Part shown: piece after piece, positions 19,742 to 27,825 of the stretch
Numbering within the stretch: position 1 is the first letter of the stretch
Layout: each line of letters begins with the position of its first letter
From: Sphaerisporangium sp. TRM90804
Lineage (GTDB): Bacteria > Actinomycetota > Actinomycetes > Streptosporangiales > Streptosporangiaceae
Direction: 5' to 3'
Assembly: GCF_029846175.1 (NCBI RefSeq)
Contig: NZ_JARWAC010000031.1
Span: 124,001 to 188,000, forward strand
Length of the DNA: 64,000 nt
Program-made: the position numbers and the translations under genes
The notes under the pieces: model-generated
The model's input: only the letters and a program-made list of their open reading frames with translations
Databases searched by the model: none
What the model was told of the DNA's origin: nothing

Positions 19742-20608
19742 TCAGATGTAGCCCCAGGCCCTGGCGGTCTCGCGCAGCCCCTCGGGCACCTCGTGCGGGG
19801 CGGGAAGCGGCCGGCCGCGCTGCACCTCACCGCTGCGGATCTTGTCGCGCCAGTCGCCGATGCCCTTCACGAACGCGCCGTGGTCGTGCTCGCCGTACTT
19901 GAGCATCCCGGGCTCGAACTCGACGCCGACGAACGCGCAGACCCGGCGGAGCTGGCCCTCGGGGTCCTCCACCAGATCCTCGTACCGCAGGTCGAGCCCG
20001 TCGTGCCGTCCCCGGGCGTCCTGCAGGTAGCGCATGTACTGGTAGGTGTGGCGGACCGCCTCGCCCATGGGCCGCGCCTCGGGGTCGGCCTCGTGCCACG
20101 ACCGGGCGATCGAGGCGGGGTGGCGCATGAGGTAGACGAACCGCGCGTCAGGCCAGCAGGTGAGGATCCGCTTGTAGGCGAAGACGTTGCTGGGCGTCTT
20201 GTCGACGATGACGTCCTTGCCGCTCCTGAGCAGCTCCCGGTGGAGCATTCGGTCCCACAGGATGTGCTCGATGTCGCTCGTGGAGTGGCCGAGCGCCTCC
20301 ATCGCCTGCCGCACCGGATCGGTGGTCATGCTGACCGCGAGCCGCCGCACGTGCATCTCGTGCGGCGCGTGGACGCGCGAGTGGCTGTTCAGCAGGACGC
20401 GGAACAGGGTCGAGCCCGAGCGCACCGGCGAGAGCACGAAGACCGGTTCTCGCAGCAGCCGGTCGCTACGAGGATCCACCGGGGGCCGGGGCGTCTCGGG
20501 CGGCGGGGCCACGGGCACGACCTGCGGCCGGACGCGTGTGATGTTGTAGCCGGTGAACCCCTCGAGAGCCGCGTTGACCCTGCTCTTCCATGCCATGGAC
20601 CAGACCAT
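19742..20608 (-). CDS. Sulfotransferase family protein
   Basis: 288 aa. The PAPS 5'-phosphosulfate loop FVLSPVRSGSTLFRVLLNSH and the 3'-phosphate-binding region RFVYLMRHPASIARSWHEAD are both recognisable, with DLRYEDLVEDPEGQLRRVC typical of bacterial sulfotransferases. It should move sulfate from PAPS to a carbohydrate, lipid or natural-product hydroxyl; the acceptor is unknown. Starts at 20608 and 20596 are both ATG and neither has a good ribosome site; MAWKSRVNAALEGFTGY from the second looks like the usual N-terminus. It is convergent with the CGNR gene and stands alone. Confidence 0.85.
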   Translation of the reverse strand: MVWSMAWKSRVNAALEGFTGYNITRVRPQVVPVAPPPETPRPPVDPRSDRLLREPVFVLSPVRSGSTLFRVLLNSHSRVHAPHEMHVRRLAVSMTTDPVRQAMEALGHSTSDIEHILWDRMLHRELLRSGKDVIVDKTPSNVFAYKRILTCWPDARFVYLMRHPASIARSWHEADPEARPMGEAVRHTYQYMRYLQDARGRHDGLDLRYEDLVEDPEGQLRRVCAFVGVEFEPGMLKYGEHDHGAFVKGIGDWRDKIRSGEVQRGRPLPAPHEVPEGLRETARAWGYI

Positions 20609-20665
20609 AGGAAACGATGGTGACGCCGAGGTGAACGGAGCCTGTGCGCCGGTTGTAGCCGGTGG

Positions 20666-21028
20666 TCAGCAGACCTGCCCGGGGGGCAGGTGTTCCTCGG
20701 CCCACAGCGAGATCTGGTTCAGGGCCGGCATGAGGGCCTGGCCGCTCGGGCTCAGCTCGTAGGAGACCGCCACGGGCGGCCCCTCCTCGACGGTGCGGAC
20801 GACCAGCCCGGCCTCGGCCAGCTCGGTCAGGCGGTCGGAGAGCACCGAGTCGCTGACGCCGTCGATCACGCGCGAGATCTCGCGGAAGCCGGCCGGCCGC
20901 TGCGCCAGGGCGCCCAGCACCACGCCGCTCCAGCGTTTGCCGAGCACGGTGAAGGCGCGGGCCAGGGAGGCGTCGGCACGCAGACAGGGCTCCGTCGCAC
21001 CGCGGTCGGGGGTCTTCGGAGCTGCCAT
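20666..21028 (-). CDS. HxlR-family winged-helix transcriptional regulator
   Basis: 120 aa. The HxlR winged helix is clear: a conserved N-terminal cysteine (C15), then ARAFTVLGKRWSGVVLGAL, FREISRVIDGVSDSVLSDRL (recognition helix) and the wing GLVVRTVEEGPPVAVSYEL, ending with WAEEHL. Many HxlR regulators respond to quinones, electrophiles or oxidants through that cysteine and repress a neighbouring reductase. It is divergent from a FAD oxidoreductase. The 91-nt gap carries four CTAG tetramers spaced 18 bp apart, a likely autoregulatory operator. Confidence 0.92.
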   Translation of the reverse strand: MAAPKTPDRGATEPCLRADASLARAFTVLGKRWSGVVLGALAQRPAGFREISRVIDGVSDSVLSDRLTELAEAGLVVRTVEEGPPVAVSYELSPSGQALMPALNQISLWAEEHLPPGQVC

Positions 21029-21037
21029 GTGGCCATA

Positions 21038-21105
21038 CTAGCCGATCCGGGGTTGCTAGCTTTTTCGAAGCTGCTAGTCTCTTCGGTGTCACTAGTAGTT
21101 TGCAA
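21038..21105. promoter_or_regulatory. Four CTAG tetramers phased at 18 bp: putative HxlR operator array
   Basis: CTAG occurs at 21038, 21056, 21074 and 21092, exactly 18 bp apart. The last three lie in 18-bp direct repeats (21052-21069, 21070-21087, 21088-21105) that share G-x2-x-CTAG and a TTCG or TTTGC end. The array fills the gap between hxlR and the divergent oxidoreductase. TTGCTA (21053) and TAGTCT (21075), 16 nt apart, could be an overlapping promoter for the oxidoreductase. Confidence 0.6.
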
Positions 21106-21119
21106 GCGAAGGGAACGAT

Positions 21120-22229
21120 ATGGACGACAGCGGTGGCCGTCAGAGCGTCGTGGTGCTGGGCGGCGGATACGGCGGCATCAGGGTCGCCAAGGCCCTCGAC
21201 GACGTCGCCGACGTGACGCTCGTCGACCCCTCCGACGCGTTCGTGCACAACGTCGCGGCCTGGCGCGCACTGGTCGAGCCGCAGTGGCTGGACCAGATCT
21301 TCATGCCCTACGACCAGCTCCTGGCCCGCGGCACGTTCGTCCGCGACCGGGCCGAGGCCGTCGACGGCACCCGGGTCACCCTCGCCTCGGGCCGCACGCT
21401 GGAACCGGACTACCTGGTGCTGGCCACGGGCTCCGCCTACCCCTTCCCGGCCAAGAGCGACGTGGCCGACACCGAGACGGCCCGCGCCAAGTACCGGGAC
21501 GCGCACCGCGACCTGCTGGACGCACAGCGGGTACTGCTCGTCGGCGCCGGCCCCGCCGGCCTGGAGCTGGCGGGCGAGATCAAGGCGTTCTTCCCCGGCA
21601 AGCACGTGACCATCGCCGACGTCGCGCCGGACATCCTGCCGGGCCCCTACGCCCAGGAGCTGCGGGACGAGCTGCGCGGCCAGCTCGACAAGCTCGGCGT
21701 CGAGCTGGTCCTCGGCAGCCCGCTGCGCGGCCTGCCCTCGGCCCCGCCGGCCATCGCCGCCCCGATCGCGATCAGCACCGAGGCCGGCGACGAGGTGGCC
21801 GCCGACATCTGGTACCGCTGCTTCGGCGTCACCGTCCAGACCGGGTACGCGCGCGGCACGCTTGCCGAGGCCCGCGACGACCGCGGCTACCTGCGGGTGG
21901 ACGAGCAGCTTCGCGTCCAGGGCCAGGAGCGGGTCTTCGCCGTCGGCGACATCTCCGACGCCGACCGCGACACGGCCGGCATGGCCACCGCCCAGGCCGA
22001 GACCGTGAGCGCCGCGATCAGGAGCCGGATCACCGGCGAGGAGGCGCCGGCGGCCTACCAGCGCGGGCCCGTCATGATCCTCGTCCCCCTCGGCCCCGAG
22101 GGCGGCGCCGGGCAGCTGCCCGGCAACGACGGCATCCTCGGCGCGGACGAGGCGTCGGGGATCAAGGGCCGCACCATGCTGGTCGACCGGTACACCGCCC
22201 TGTTCGACGCGCCGGGCGCCGGCGCCTGA
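21120..22229 (+). CDS. NAD(P)/FAD-dependent oxidoreductase, FSP1/NDH-2-like
   Basis: 369 aa. Two Rossmann motifs: VVVLGGGYGGIRVAKAL (FAD) near the N-terminus and VLLVGAGPAGLELAGEI (NAD(P)H), with the C-terminal FAD contact RVFAVGDISD. The AIFM2/FSP1 and type II NADH dehydrogenase group reduces quinones. The ATG at 21120 follows GAAGGGAA. The divergent HxlR gene and the repeat array between them suggest induction by a quinone or electrophile, which is inference from other HxlR systems. The next gene downstream is a frameshifted lipoprotein. Confidence 0.88.
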   Translation: MDDSGGRQSVVVLGGGYGGIRVAKALDDVADVTLVDPSDAFVHNVAAWRALVEPQWLDQIFMPYDQLLARGTFVRDRAEAVDGTRVTLASGRTLEPDYLVLATGSAYPFPAKSDVADTETARAKYRDAHRDLLDAQRVLLVGAGPAGLELAGEIKAFFPGKHVTIADVAPDILPGPYAQELRDELRGQLDKLGVELVLGSPLRGLPSAPPAIAAPIAISTEAGDEVAADIWYRCFGVTVQTGYARGTLAEARDDRGYLRVDEQLRVQGQERVFAVGDISDADRDTAGMATAQAETVSAAIRSRITGEEAPAAYQRGPVMILVPLGPEGGAGQLPGNDGILGADEASGIKGRTMLVDRYTALFDAPGAGA

Positions 22230-22315
22230 CGTGCCCCGGCCGGGTGACAGGAGTCTTACCTTCCGGTGACCGTCGCCGCGCCGGCTGCCGTCGTCTCACG
22301 GCGGTAGGAGGTGTC

Positions 22316-23360
22316 ATGGTGAACCGATCGGCTCTCACCCGCCCAAGCGTGGCGCTGGCCGCCGCGGCCGTGCTGACGTCCGCGTGCTCGGGCCTCGCGG
22401 CGGCGCCGCCCGCCGGAACGGGCGGCACGGGCGGCACGGGAACAGGCGCCTCGCGCGCGGCGAACACCGCGAGCACGGCGAGCACGACACCGGCGAGCGT
22501 CCGCGCGACAGGGCTCGAGCCGCGCAGGCTGGTCTTCCTCGACACGGGGGGGCGACGCCTTCCGCGTGGTGGTGAAGGAGCGGGGACGCCCGCTCAGGGT
22601 GCTCAAGGACCTCACCTCGGACCCGGGCTTCACCGGCCAGTTCTCGGTGTCCCCCGACGGCCGCCGCGTGGCGTGGATCCGCGCCCGAGGCGACCTGGGC
22701 GAGCCCGGCCGGCTGCTCGTCCAGAGCGGGCGGCGGGCGAGGGTCGTCGCCAGGGACGCCGCCGCGGGCTTCCCCTGCGCCACGCCGGTGTGGTCGCCCG
22801 ACTCCCGGCGCGTGGCCTACCTGCCGCTGGGCACCGGCGGGGTCGGGCGCCGTGTCACCGCGGTGCCGGCCGACGGCGGGGGGCCTGCGCGGCGGCTCGG
22901 CACGACCCGGGGCGTCTGCCATCTGGCCTGGGCGGCGGGCGGGCGCCGGCTGGCGGGCTACACCGGCGACACCGCCGGGGTGTTCCTCCTGGACGCCGCG
23001 ACCGGGCGGGCGCGCCGGGTGCCCGGCATCCCGCTCGCCAACCACGTGGGCGGCCTGTCGCCCGACGGCCGTCGCGTCGTCGTGCGCGAGCTGCGGCCGT
23101 CGGCCCCCGGCGGCGACGGCGCGTGGCCCACCGCCTTCACGCCGTCGATCGTGGACACGCGCACCGGCCGGCGGATCCCCGTCACCGCCGACGGCGAGGT
23201 GCTCGGCGCCGCCTACCTGCCCGACGAGCGGCTGGTGGTGCGGGTGCGCGGCAACCCCGGCAACACGCTGGTGCTGCGCGCACCGGACGGCCGGGAGACC
23301 GGGCGGCTGGCCGAGCCCCCGCAGAGCGCCCGCATGGGGCTGCTGACGGTGGTGCCCTGA
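22316..23360 (+). pseudogene. Secreted lipoprotein (WD40/PD40-like) broken by a +1 frameshift at a G7 run
   Basis: From ATG 22316 the frame gives a lipoprotein signal (ALAAAAVLTSACSG, lipobox cysteine) and a Gly/Thr/Ser-rich linker, then goes out of frame after RRLVFLDTG. The remainder, in another frame to 23360, has beta-propeller-like repeats: SVSPDGRRVAWI, PVWSPDSRRVAYLPL, GGLSPDGRRVVVREL. Removing one G from the run 22546-22552 restores a continuous protein of 347 aa reading LDTGGDAFRVVVKERG across the junction. It is a real mutation, a phase-variable tract or a sequencing error. The TolB-like propeller suggests a periplasmic or surface binding role; no function is assigned. Confidence 0.8.
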
Positions 23361-23434
23361 CCGGCAGCGCCGCACCGGCACGGCCGGCCACGACCCGGGC
23401 GGCACGGGGCCGCTGAGGGTGGTGCCTGAGCGCC

Positions 23435-25687
23435 CTAGGCCAGCGCCTCCACCCGGGCGGGGACGTGCTTGTGCCACGGGGTGCCCGCGTACGGGTCGCG
23501 GTCCCGCGAATCCGTCAGCTCGTTGGGCGGCGCCCCGGTGGTCACCTGGCCCCCGTCCGCCGGGTAGGTGAGGCCGAGGCCGTTGGGCAGCGACACGTGG
23601 CCGGGCTGGAGGCTGTCGGTGATCTCGACGGTCACGTCCACCGACCCGCGCCGGGTGGTGAGACGGGCCCGGGAGCCGGCCGAGAGGCCGAGGCCGGCGG
23701 CGTCCTCCGGGCTCATCCGCAGCAGTCCCTCGCCGTCGCGCCTGCGCCACGCCGGGTCGCGGACGATCGTGTTGGCGGTGAAGGCGCGCCGCTCCCCCGC
23801 CGAGAGCACGAACGGGAACTCCTGCTGCCCGGGCGGGCCCGCGCCGAGACCGGCCAGCTCCTCCAGCAGGTCGGGCAGGGCCAGGTGGATCCTCCCGTCC
23901 GGGGTGCCCAGCCGGTTCCAGCCGTCGCCCGGCTCGTCCACGGCGAAGACCAGCCCTGACGGGTTCTCCAGCAGGGCGTCGAACAGCCGGTCGCCGAGCT
24001 CCATCCCCTCCCCCTTGACACCCGCCCGCCGCACGGCGTCGGGGTGGGCCATGGCGACCCGCACGGCCTGGGCCCACAGCGAGGCGGCCGCCGCGGCCCC
24101 GTCCGGCAGGGTCGGGCCGAGCGTCCGGTAGAGCAGGACGGGCGCGACCGACGCCAGGGCCGGGTCGGCGAGGGCGGCGAGGAACGCCTGCCCGAAGGCC
24201 GCGCGCCCGCGCCCGGCGGCCTCCCGCAGGGGCCGCAGGTGGTCCTCGGTGACCGCGCCGATCGCCTCGCACAGGCGAGCGTGGATCTCCGGCTCGGGCA
24301 GCAGGTCGGCTCCCGGCGGCGGGTCCAGCACGGGCCGCCGCAGGTGGAAGTAGTTCGCGGGCGTCTCGAAGTTGAAGAACGTCGCCTCCCACTTCTCGAA
24401 CTGCGAGGGCGCGGGCAGCACGTAGTCGGCCAGCCGCGCCGTCTCCGTCATCGCGACGTCGACCACCACCAGCAGGTCCAGCGCCGCGAGGGCCTCGCGC
24501 ATCCGCTTGGAGTCGGCGATCGAGTGGGCGGGGTTGGCGGTCTCCACGAGCATGGCCCGGTAGCGGCGCGGATGGTCGGTGAGGATCTCCTCGGCCACCA
24601 CGTTGGACGGGACCAGCCCCGAGATGACGCGGGCCCCGGCGACGGGGCTGAACCGCTCCGGTCTCGGCCCGTGGTGGGAGAAGGTGATGAACGGCGCGAG
24701 CAGGATCGGCGGGTTGTTGGTGCCCGGACGCCCGAAGTTGCCGGTGAGCAGCCACAGCAGGTTGTCGAGGTAGCTGTTGAGCGTGGAGTGCAGCGTCATC
24801 TGCACGCCCAGGTCCTCGAACACGGCCACGCTCGCGGCCCCGGCGATCCGGCGCGCGGCGGTGCGGACGAGCTCTTCGGGCACGCCGGCCGTCTCGCAGT
24901 ACGCCGGCACGGGCACCTCACGCAGGACCGCGCGCACCTCCTCCAGGCCGACGGCGTGCTCGGCCAGCCACTCGCCGGCGATCAGGTCTTCCTGGACCAC
25001 CACGGCGACCAGTGCGGCGAGCAGCCACGCGTCCCTGCCGGGCCGCACCCGCAGGTGGATGTCGGCGAGTTCCGCGGTCTCGGTGCGCCGGGGGTCGATG
25101 ACGATCAGGCTGCGGGCGGGGTCGCGCGCGATCTCGCGCAGCGTGGGCCTGGCCCGGGGCAGGCCGTGGGACTGCCAGGGGTTCTTGCCGACGAAGAGCG
25201 CGACCTCGCAGTGCTCGAAGTCGCCGGTCGCCATGGTGCCGAGCATGCGGTCGGAGACCCAGAACAGGCCGGTCTTCTCCTGCGCGAGCGCGTTGGAGCG
25301 GTACCGGGCGCCCAGCGCGCGCATGAACGAGCCCGCGTAGGAGCCGCCCAGGTGGTTGCCCTGCCCGCCGCCGCCGTAGTAGAAGATCGACTCTCCGCCG
25401 TGCGCGTCGCGCACCGCCGAGAACCGGGCGGCGATCTCGGCGATCGCGACGTCCCAGCCGACCCGCTCGAAGGTGCCGTCCGGCCGCCGCCTCAGCGGGT
25501 GGGTCAGGCGGTCCACGCCGTTCTGGTAGCGGTCGAGCCGCAGGGGCTTCTCGCAGCTGTAGCCCTGGGAGGACGGGTGGGCCTTGTCACCCCTGACGCC
25601 GGCGAGCCGCCGCCCGTCCAGGCGGATCTCGATGCCGCAGTTGGACGCGCAGAGCACGCACGCCGTGGGCCGCCATTCGGTGTCCAT
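23435..25687 (-). CDS. Molybdopterin-dependent oxidoreductase with one Fe4S4 cluster
   Basis: 750 aa. The N-terminus TACVLCASNCGIEI holds C10, C13 and C17, and C45 in GYSCEKP completes a Fe4S4 motif. Then come bis-MGD domain blocks such as IFYYGGGGQGNHLGG, ALFVGKNPWQSHG, SLIVIDPRRTETA, and a C-terminal Mo-cofactor domain with RMSPEDAAGLGLSAG and SLPNGLGLTYP. The protein belongs to the formate dehydrogenase/nitrate reductase-like superfamily. There is no Tat signal, so it is probably cytoplasmic. The substrate is unknown and no dedicated electron-transfer subunit is adjacent. The ATG at 25687 follows GGAAGG. A TGAGTT/AACTCA inverted repeat just upstream may be its operator. Confidence 0.88.
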   Translation of the reverse strand: MDTEWRPTACVLCASNCGIEIRLDGRRLAGVRGDKAHPSSQGYSCEKPLRLDRYQNGVDRLTHPLRRRPDGTFERVGWDVAIAEIAARFSAVRDAHGGESIFYYGGGGQGNHLGGSYAGSFMRALGARYRSNALAQEKTGLFWVSDRMLGTMATGDFEHCEVALFVGKNPWQSHGLPRARPTLREIARDPARSLIVIDPRRTETAELADIHLRVRPGRDAWLLAALVAVVVQEDLIAGEWLAEHAVGLEEVRAVLREVPVPAYCETAGVPEELVRTAARRIAGAASVAVFEDLGVQMTLHSTLNSYLDNLLWLLTGNFGRPGTNNPPILLAPFITFSHHGPRPERFSPVAGARVISGLVPSNVVAEEILTDHPRRYRAMLVETANPAHSIADSKRMREALAALDLLVVVDVAMTETARLADYVLPAPSQFEKWEATFFNFETPANYFHLRRPVLDPPPGADLLPEPEIHARLCEAIGAVTEDHLRPLREAAGRGRAAFGQAFLAALADPALASVAPVLLYRTLGPTLPDGAAAAASLWAQAVRVAMAHPDAVRRAGVKGEGMELGDRLFDALLENPSGLVFAVDEPGDGWNRLGTPDGRIHLALPDLLEELAGLGAGPPGQQEFPFVLSAGERRAFTANTIVRDPAWRRRDGEGLLRMSPEDAAGLGLSAGSRARLTTRRGSVDVTVEITDSLQPGHVSLPNGLGLTYPADGGQVTTGAPPNELTDSRDRDPYAGTPWHKHVPARVEALA

Positions 25688-25706
25688 CTCACCTTCCGGT
25701 CCCAGT

Positions 25707-25727
25707 TGAGTTCAGCAATCAAACTCA
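25707..25727. promoter_or_regulatory. Inverted repeat upstream of the molybdopterin oxidoreductase
   Basis: TGAGTT and AACTCA arms with a 9-nt spacer, 20 nt upstream of the oxidoreductase ATG. The stretch is clearly richer in A and T than its surroundings. It resembles sites of MarR-type regulators, but no such gene is adjacent. Confidence 0.35.
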
Positions 25728-25864
25728 GGCTAGTGCCGCGCGCCGGATTTGTCGCCGTCCTTACCGCTCTTTCCCACCGTGTTGCCGCATAGTAGAAGCA
25801 CCGCGCCCCGCGCCTTCCGGCCCGGCGCGCGGTCTGACATCACCGGACGCACTCGGAGGCCCGC

Positions 25865-26503
25865 GTGTTCGAGCGCTTCACCGATTCCGCCCGCCAGGTG
25901 GTGGTCGCGGCCCAGGAAGAGGCCAGGCGGCTCAATCACCGCTACATCGGCACCGAGCACGTGCTGCTCGGTCTGCTGAGCGACGGCAGGGGACTTGCCG
26001 CGGGCGTGCTGAGGGACGCCGGCGTGACGCCGGCCGCCGTCCGCTCCGGCATCGAGGAGCTGGTCGGCCGCGGCCGGACCACCCCCGAGGCGCAGATCCC
26101 GTTCAGCGCCCGCGCCAAGAAGGTCCTGGAACTGTCCCTGCGGGAGGCGCTGACGCTGCGCCGCAACTACATCGGCACCGAGCACATCCTGCTGGGCATG
26201 CTGCGCGAGGGCGAGGGCGTCGCCGTCCAGATACTCGACCGGCACAAGGTGGACACGGCGCTCATGCGCGAGCGACTGCTGGCGCAGGCGCGCAGCCCCC
26301 GCGTCCGCGTCTACAGCGGGCAGCACGACGAGCCGCTCATCGTGCCGTCGGGCACCACCAACGCGGCCCGCCTGGAACGCATCCAGGAGAGCCTCGACCG
26401 CATCGAGCGGCGGCTCGACGCCCTCGGCGCCCCCGCCGACCCGCCCGCAGGCGCCGCCGAGGCCCCCGAAGCCCCACCGGCCACCGGCACCGGCCCCCGC
26501 TGA
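25865..26503 (+). CDS. Stand-alone Clp N-terminal domain protein
   Basis: 212 aa. Two Clp repeat motifs are visible: FTDSARQVVVAAQEEARRL plus NHRYIGTEHVLLGLL (residues 5-40) and FSARAKKVLELSLREALTL plus RNYIGTEHILLGML (about 80-120). There is no AAA+ ATPase domain, so this is the ClpN adaptor-like module alone (compare ClpS2/ClpC N-domain proteins). The C-terminal third has a short helix (RLERIQESLDRIERRLDAL) and an Ala/Pro tail. The GTG at 25865 has GGAGG at 25854-25858. It may modulate ClpC or bind arginine-phosphorylated proteins; that is inference from the family. Confidence 0.88.
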   Translation: MFERFTDSARQVVVAAQEEARRLNHRYIGTEHVLLGLLSDGRGLAAGVLRDAGVTPAAVRSGIEELVGRGRTTPEAQIPFSARAKKVLELSLREALTLRRNYIGTEHILLGMLREGEGVAVQILDRHKVDTALMRERLLAQARSPRVRVYSGQHDEPLIVPSGTTNAARLERIQESLDRIERRLDALGAPADPPAGAAEAPEAPPATGTGPR

Positions 26504-26510
26504 CGCCCTC

Positions 26511-26542
26511 GGCCGTCCCCCTCGGGAGCTTCAGGGACGGGG
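26511..26542. terminator. Hairpin at the convergent Clp-N/GNAT junction
   Basis: CCGTCCC (26513-26519) and GGGACGG (26534-26540) pair across the 27-nt gap; the second arm lies at the very end of the GNAT gene. Likely a shared terminator. Confidence 0.4.
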
Positions 26543-27562
26543 CCCCGGCACCACGGCGCCGACGGCGATCCTCGCCTCCAGCACCCCCGGGTCGTCGGTG
26601 TAGACGAGTGTGGCGCCGAGCGACAGCAGCAGGCGGCGCATGCGGGTGTTGTCCGACAGCAGGGATGCCTTGACCTCGGCGAACCCCAGGTCACGCGCCT
26701 CGCGCAGCACCATGCGCGCCAGCGCGGCGCCCAGGCCGAGGCCCTGCCAGCGGTCCTCCACCAGCATCGCCATCTCGGCGATGCCCGGATCAGGGCTGAA
26801 CATGAGGGTCGCCAGCGCCACGACCTGGCCGTCGTACCCGGCGACCAGCGAGTGCCCGCGGTCGCGGTCGCACAGCCGGTCGAACACGCGGGGCGGCAGG
26901 GCGGGCATGGAGGTGAAGTACCGGAAGCGGCGGGAGTCGGGCGAGCAGCGGTCGTGCAGGTCGCGGACGGCCTCGCGGTAGAGCGGGGTGAGCGGGCGCA
27001 CCCGCACCTCGACCCCGTCGTTGAGCAGCACCGGGCGCTCGGCGGGGGTCGCCTCGGCCGGAGGCTGGGCGAGCCGCACGAGCGCCGCCGCGCGGGCCGA
27101 CTCGGTCAGCGTGAACGGCAGGCCGCCGCGGCGCAGGCGAATGGCGCGGCGGGGCGCCACGGGCACCGTCAGCAGCGTTGGGTCCGGCAGGTCCGACAGG
27201 TCGGTTCCGTACACCCAGCGGGCGTCGTCGGCCCGCAGCAGGTCGGCCAGCACCTCCGGCAGCCGCCAGGGCATCGCCCGCAGCCGTGCGGCCAGCAGCA
27301 GCGCGCGGGTGGGCTCGTCGGTCAGCTCGTGCGCCGTGGCGGGCACCACCTGGACACGCCGGCCGCCCGCCTCCTCCAGCGCGGCCCGCACACTCTCCGC
27401 GGACGCCGGGATGTCGGCCACGAACTCGTCCACGGTGCCGTCGGTGTCCGGCTGGACGCTGAGCCCGAGGATGTTGCCGCCCTTCGCCGCCAGCGCGGCG
27501 GTGAGCGAGGCCAGCCTGCCCGGCCGCTCGTCGACCGTCGTCCGGATCCGCAGAAAACCCAT
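26531..27562 (-). CDS. ACT domain-GNAT acetyltransferase fusion
   Basis: 343 aa. The N-terminal ACT domain (about 1-75: RIRTTVDERPGRLASLTAAL, then GGNILGLSVQ) is a ligand sensor. A linker region follows, and the C-terminal GNAT domain (about 190-335) carries the acetyl-CoA loop VEDRWQGLGLGAALARMVL. ACT-fused GNATs in actinobacteria are thought to be acetyltransferases regulated by amino acids; in mycobacteria cyclic-nucleotide domains play that part. ATG 27562 is preferred to ATG 27586 because GGGAGG lies 5 nt upstream. The ligand and target are unknown. Confidence 0.85.
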   Translation of the reverse strand: MGFLRIRTTVDERPGRLASLTAALAAKGGNILGLSVQPDTDGTVDEFVADIPASAESVRAALEEAGGRRVQVVPATAHELTDEPTRALLLAARLRAMPWRLPEVLADLLRADDARWVYGTDLSDLPDPTLLTVPVAPRRAIRLRRGGLPFTLTESARAAALVRLAQPPAEATPAERPVLLNDGVEVRVRPLTPLYREAVRDLHDRCSPDSRRFRYFTSMPALPPRVFDRLCDRDRGHSLVAGYDGQVVALATLMFSPDPGIAEMAMLVEDRWQGLGLGAALARMVLREARDLGFAEVKASLLSDNTRMRRLLLSLGATLVYTDDPGVLEARIAVGAVVPGPRP

Positions 27563-27615
27563 CGGCGCCTCCCTGTCGTCTGACAACAGACTGCCGCCGA
27601 ACTGTTACGCGACTG

Positions 27616-27756
27616 CTACACAGCGGTGAGCCAGGGGTTTCGTTTCAGATATTTTGCGGCTTCTAGGATTATTTCCTGCCCTATGTCGTAAATATCGGTT
27701 TCCGCAGGGCCTCTCCGGGACGACGGCCTCGATGTAGCAGGATGTGGCATCACCAT
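27616..27756 (-). CDS. Possible small protein in an AT-rich island
   Basis: 46 codons from ATG 27756 to TAG 27616. The second half reads ETDIYDIGQEIILEAAKYLK and then RNPWLTAV: a well-balanced, amphipathic helical composition unlike the Arg/Pro/Ala-rich noise of non-coding frames in this genome. Its codons are unusually AT-ending (ATT, ATA, CTA, AAA, TAT). The surrounding 27,610-27,740 is the lowest-GC stretch in this part. No good ribosome site is visible, so it may be leaderless, a degraded gene remnant or chance. No family is recognised. Confidence 0.35.
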   Translation of the reverse strand: MVMPHPATSRPSSRRGPAETDIYDIGQEIILEAAKYLKRNPWLTAV

Positions 27757-27825
27757 CGTCACGACCCACAGGCAGGAGGAGGGGCCGCGCGCGGCGTGAG
27801 CCGGACGGCACGGCCCGGATCCCCG

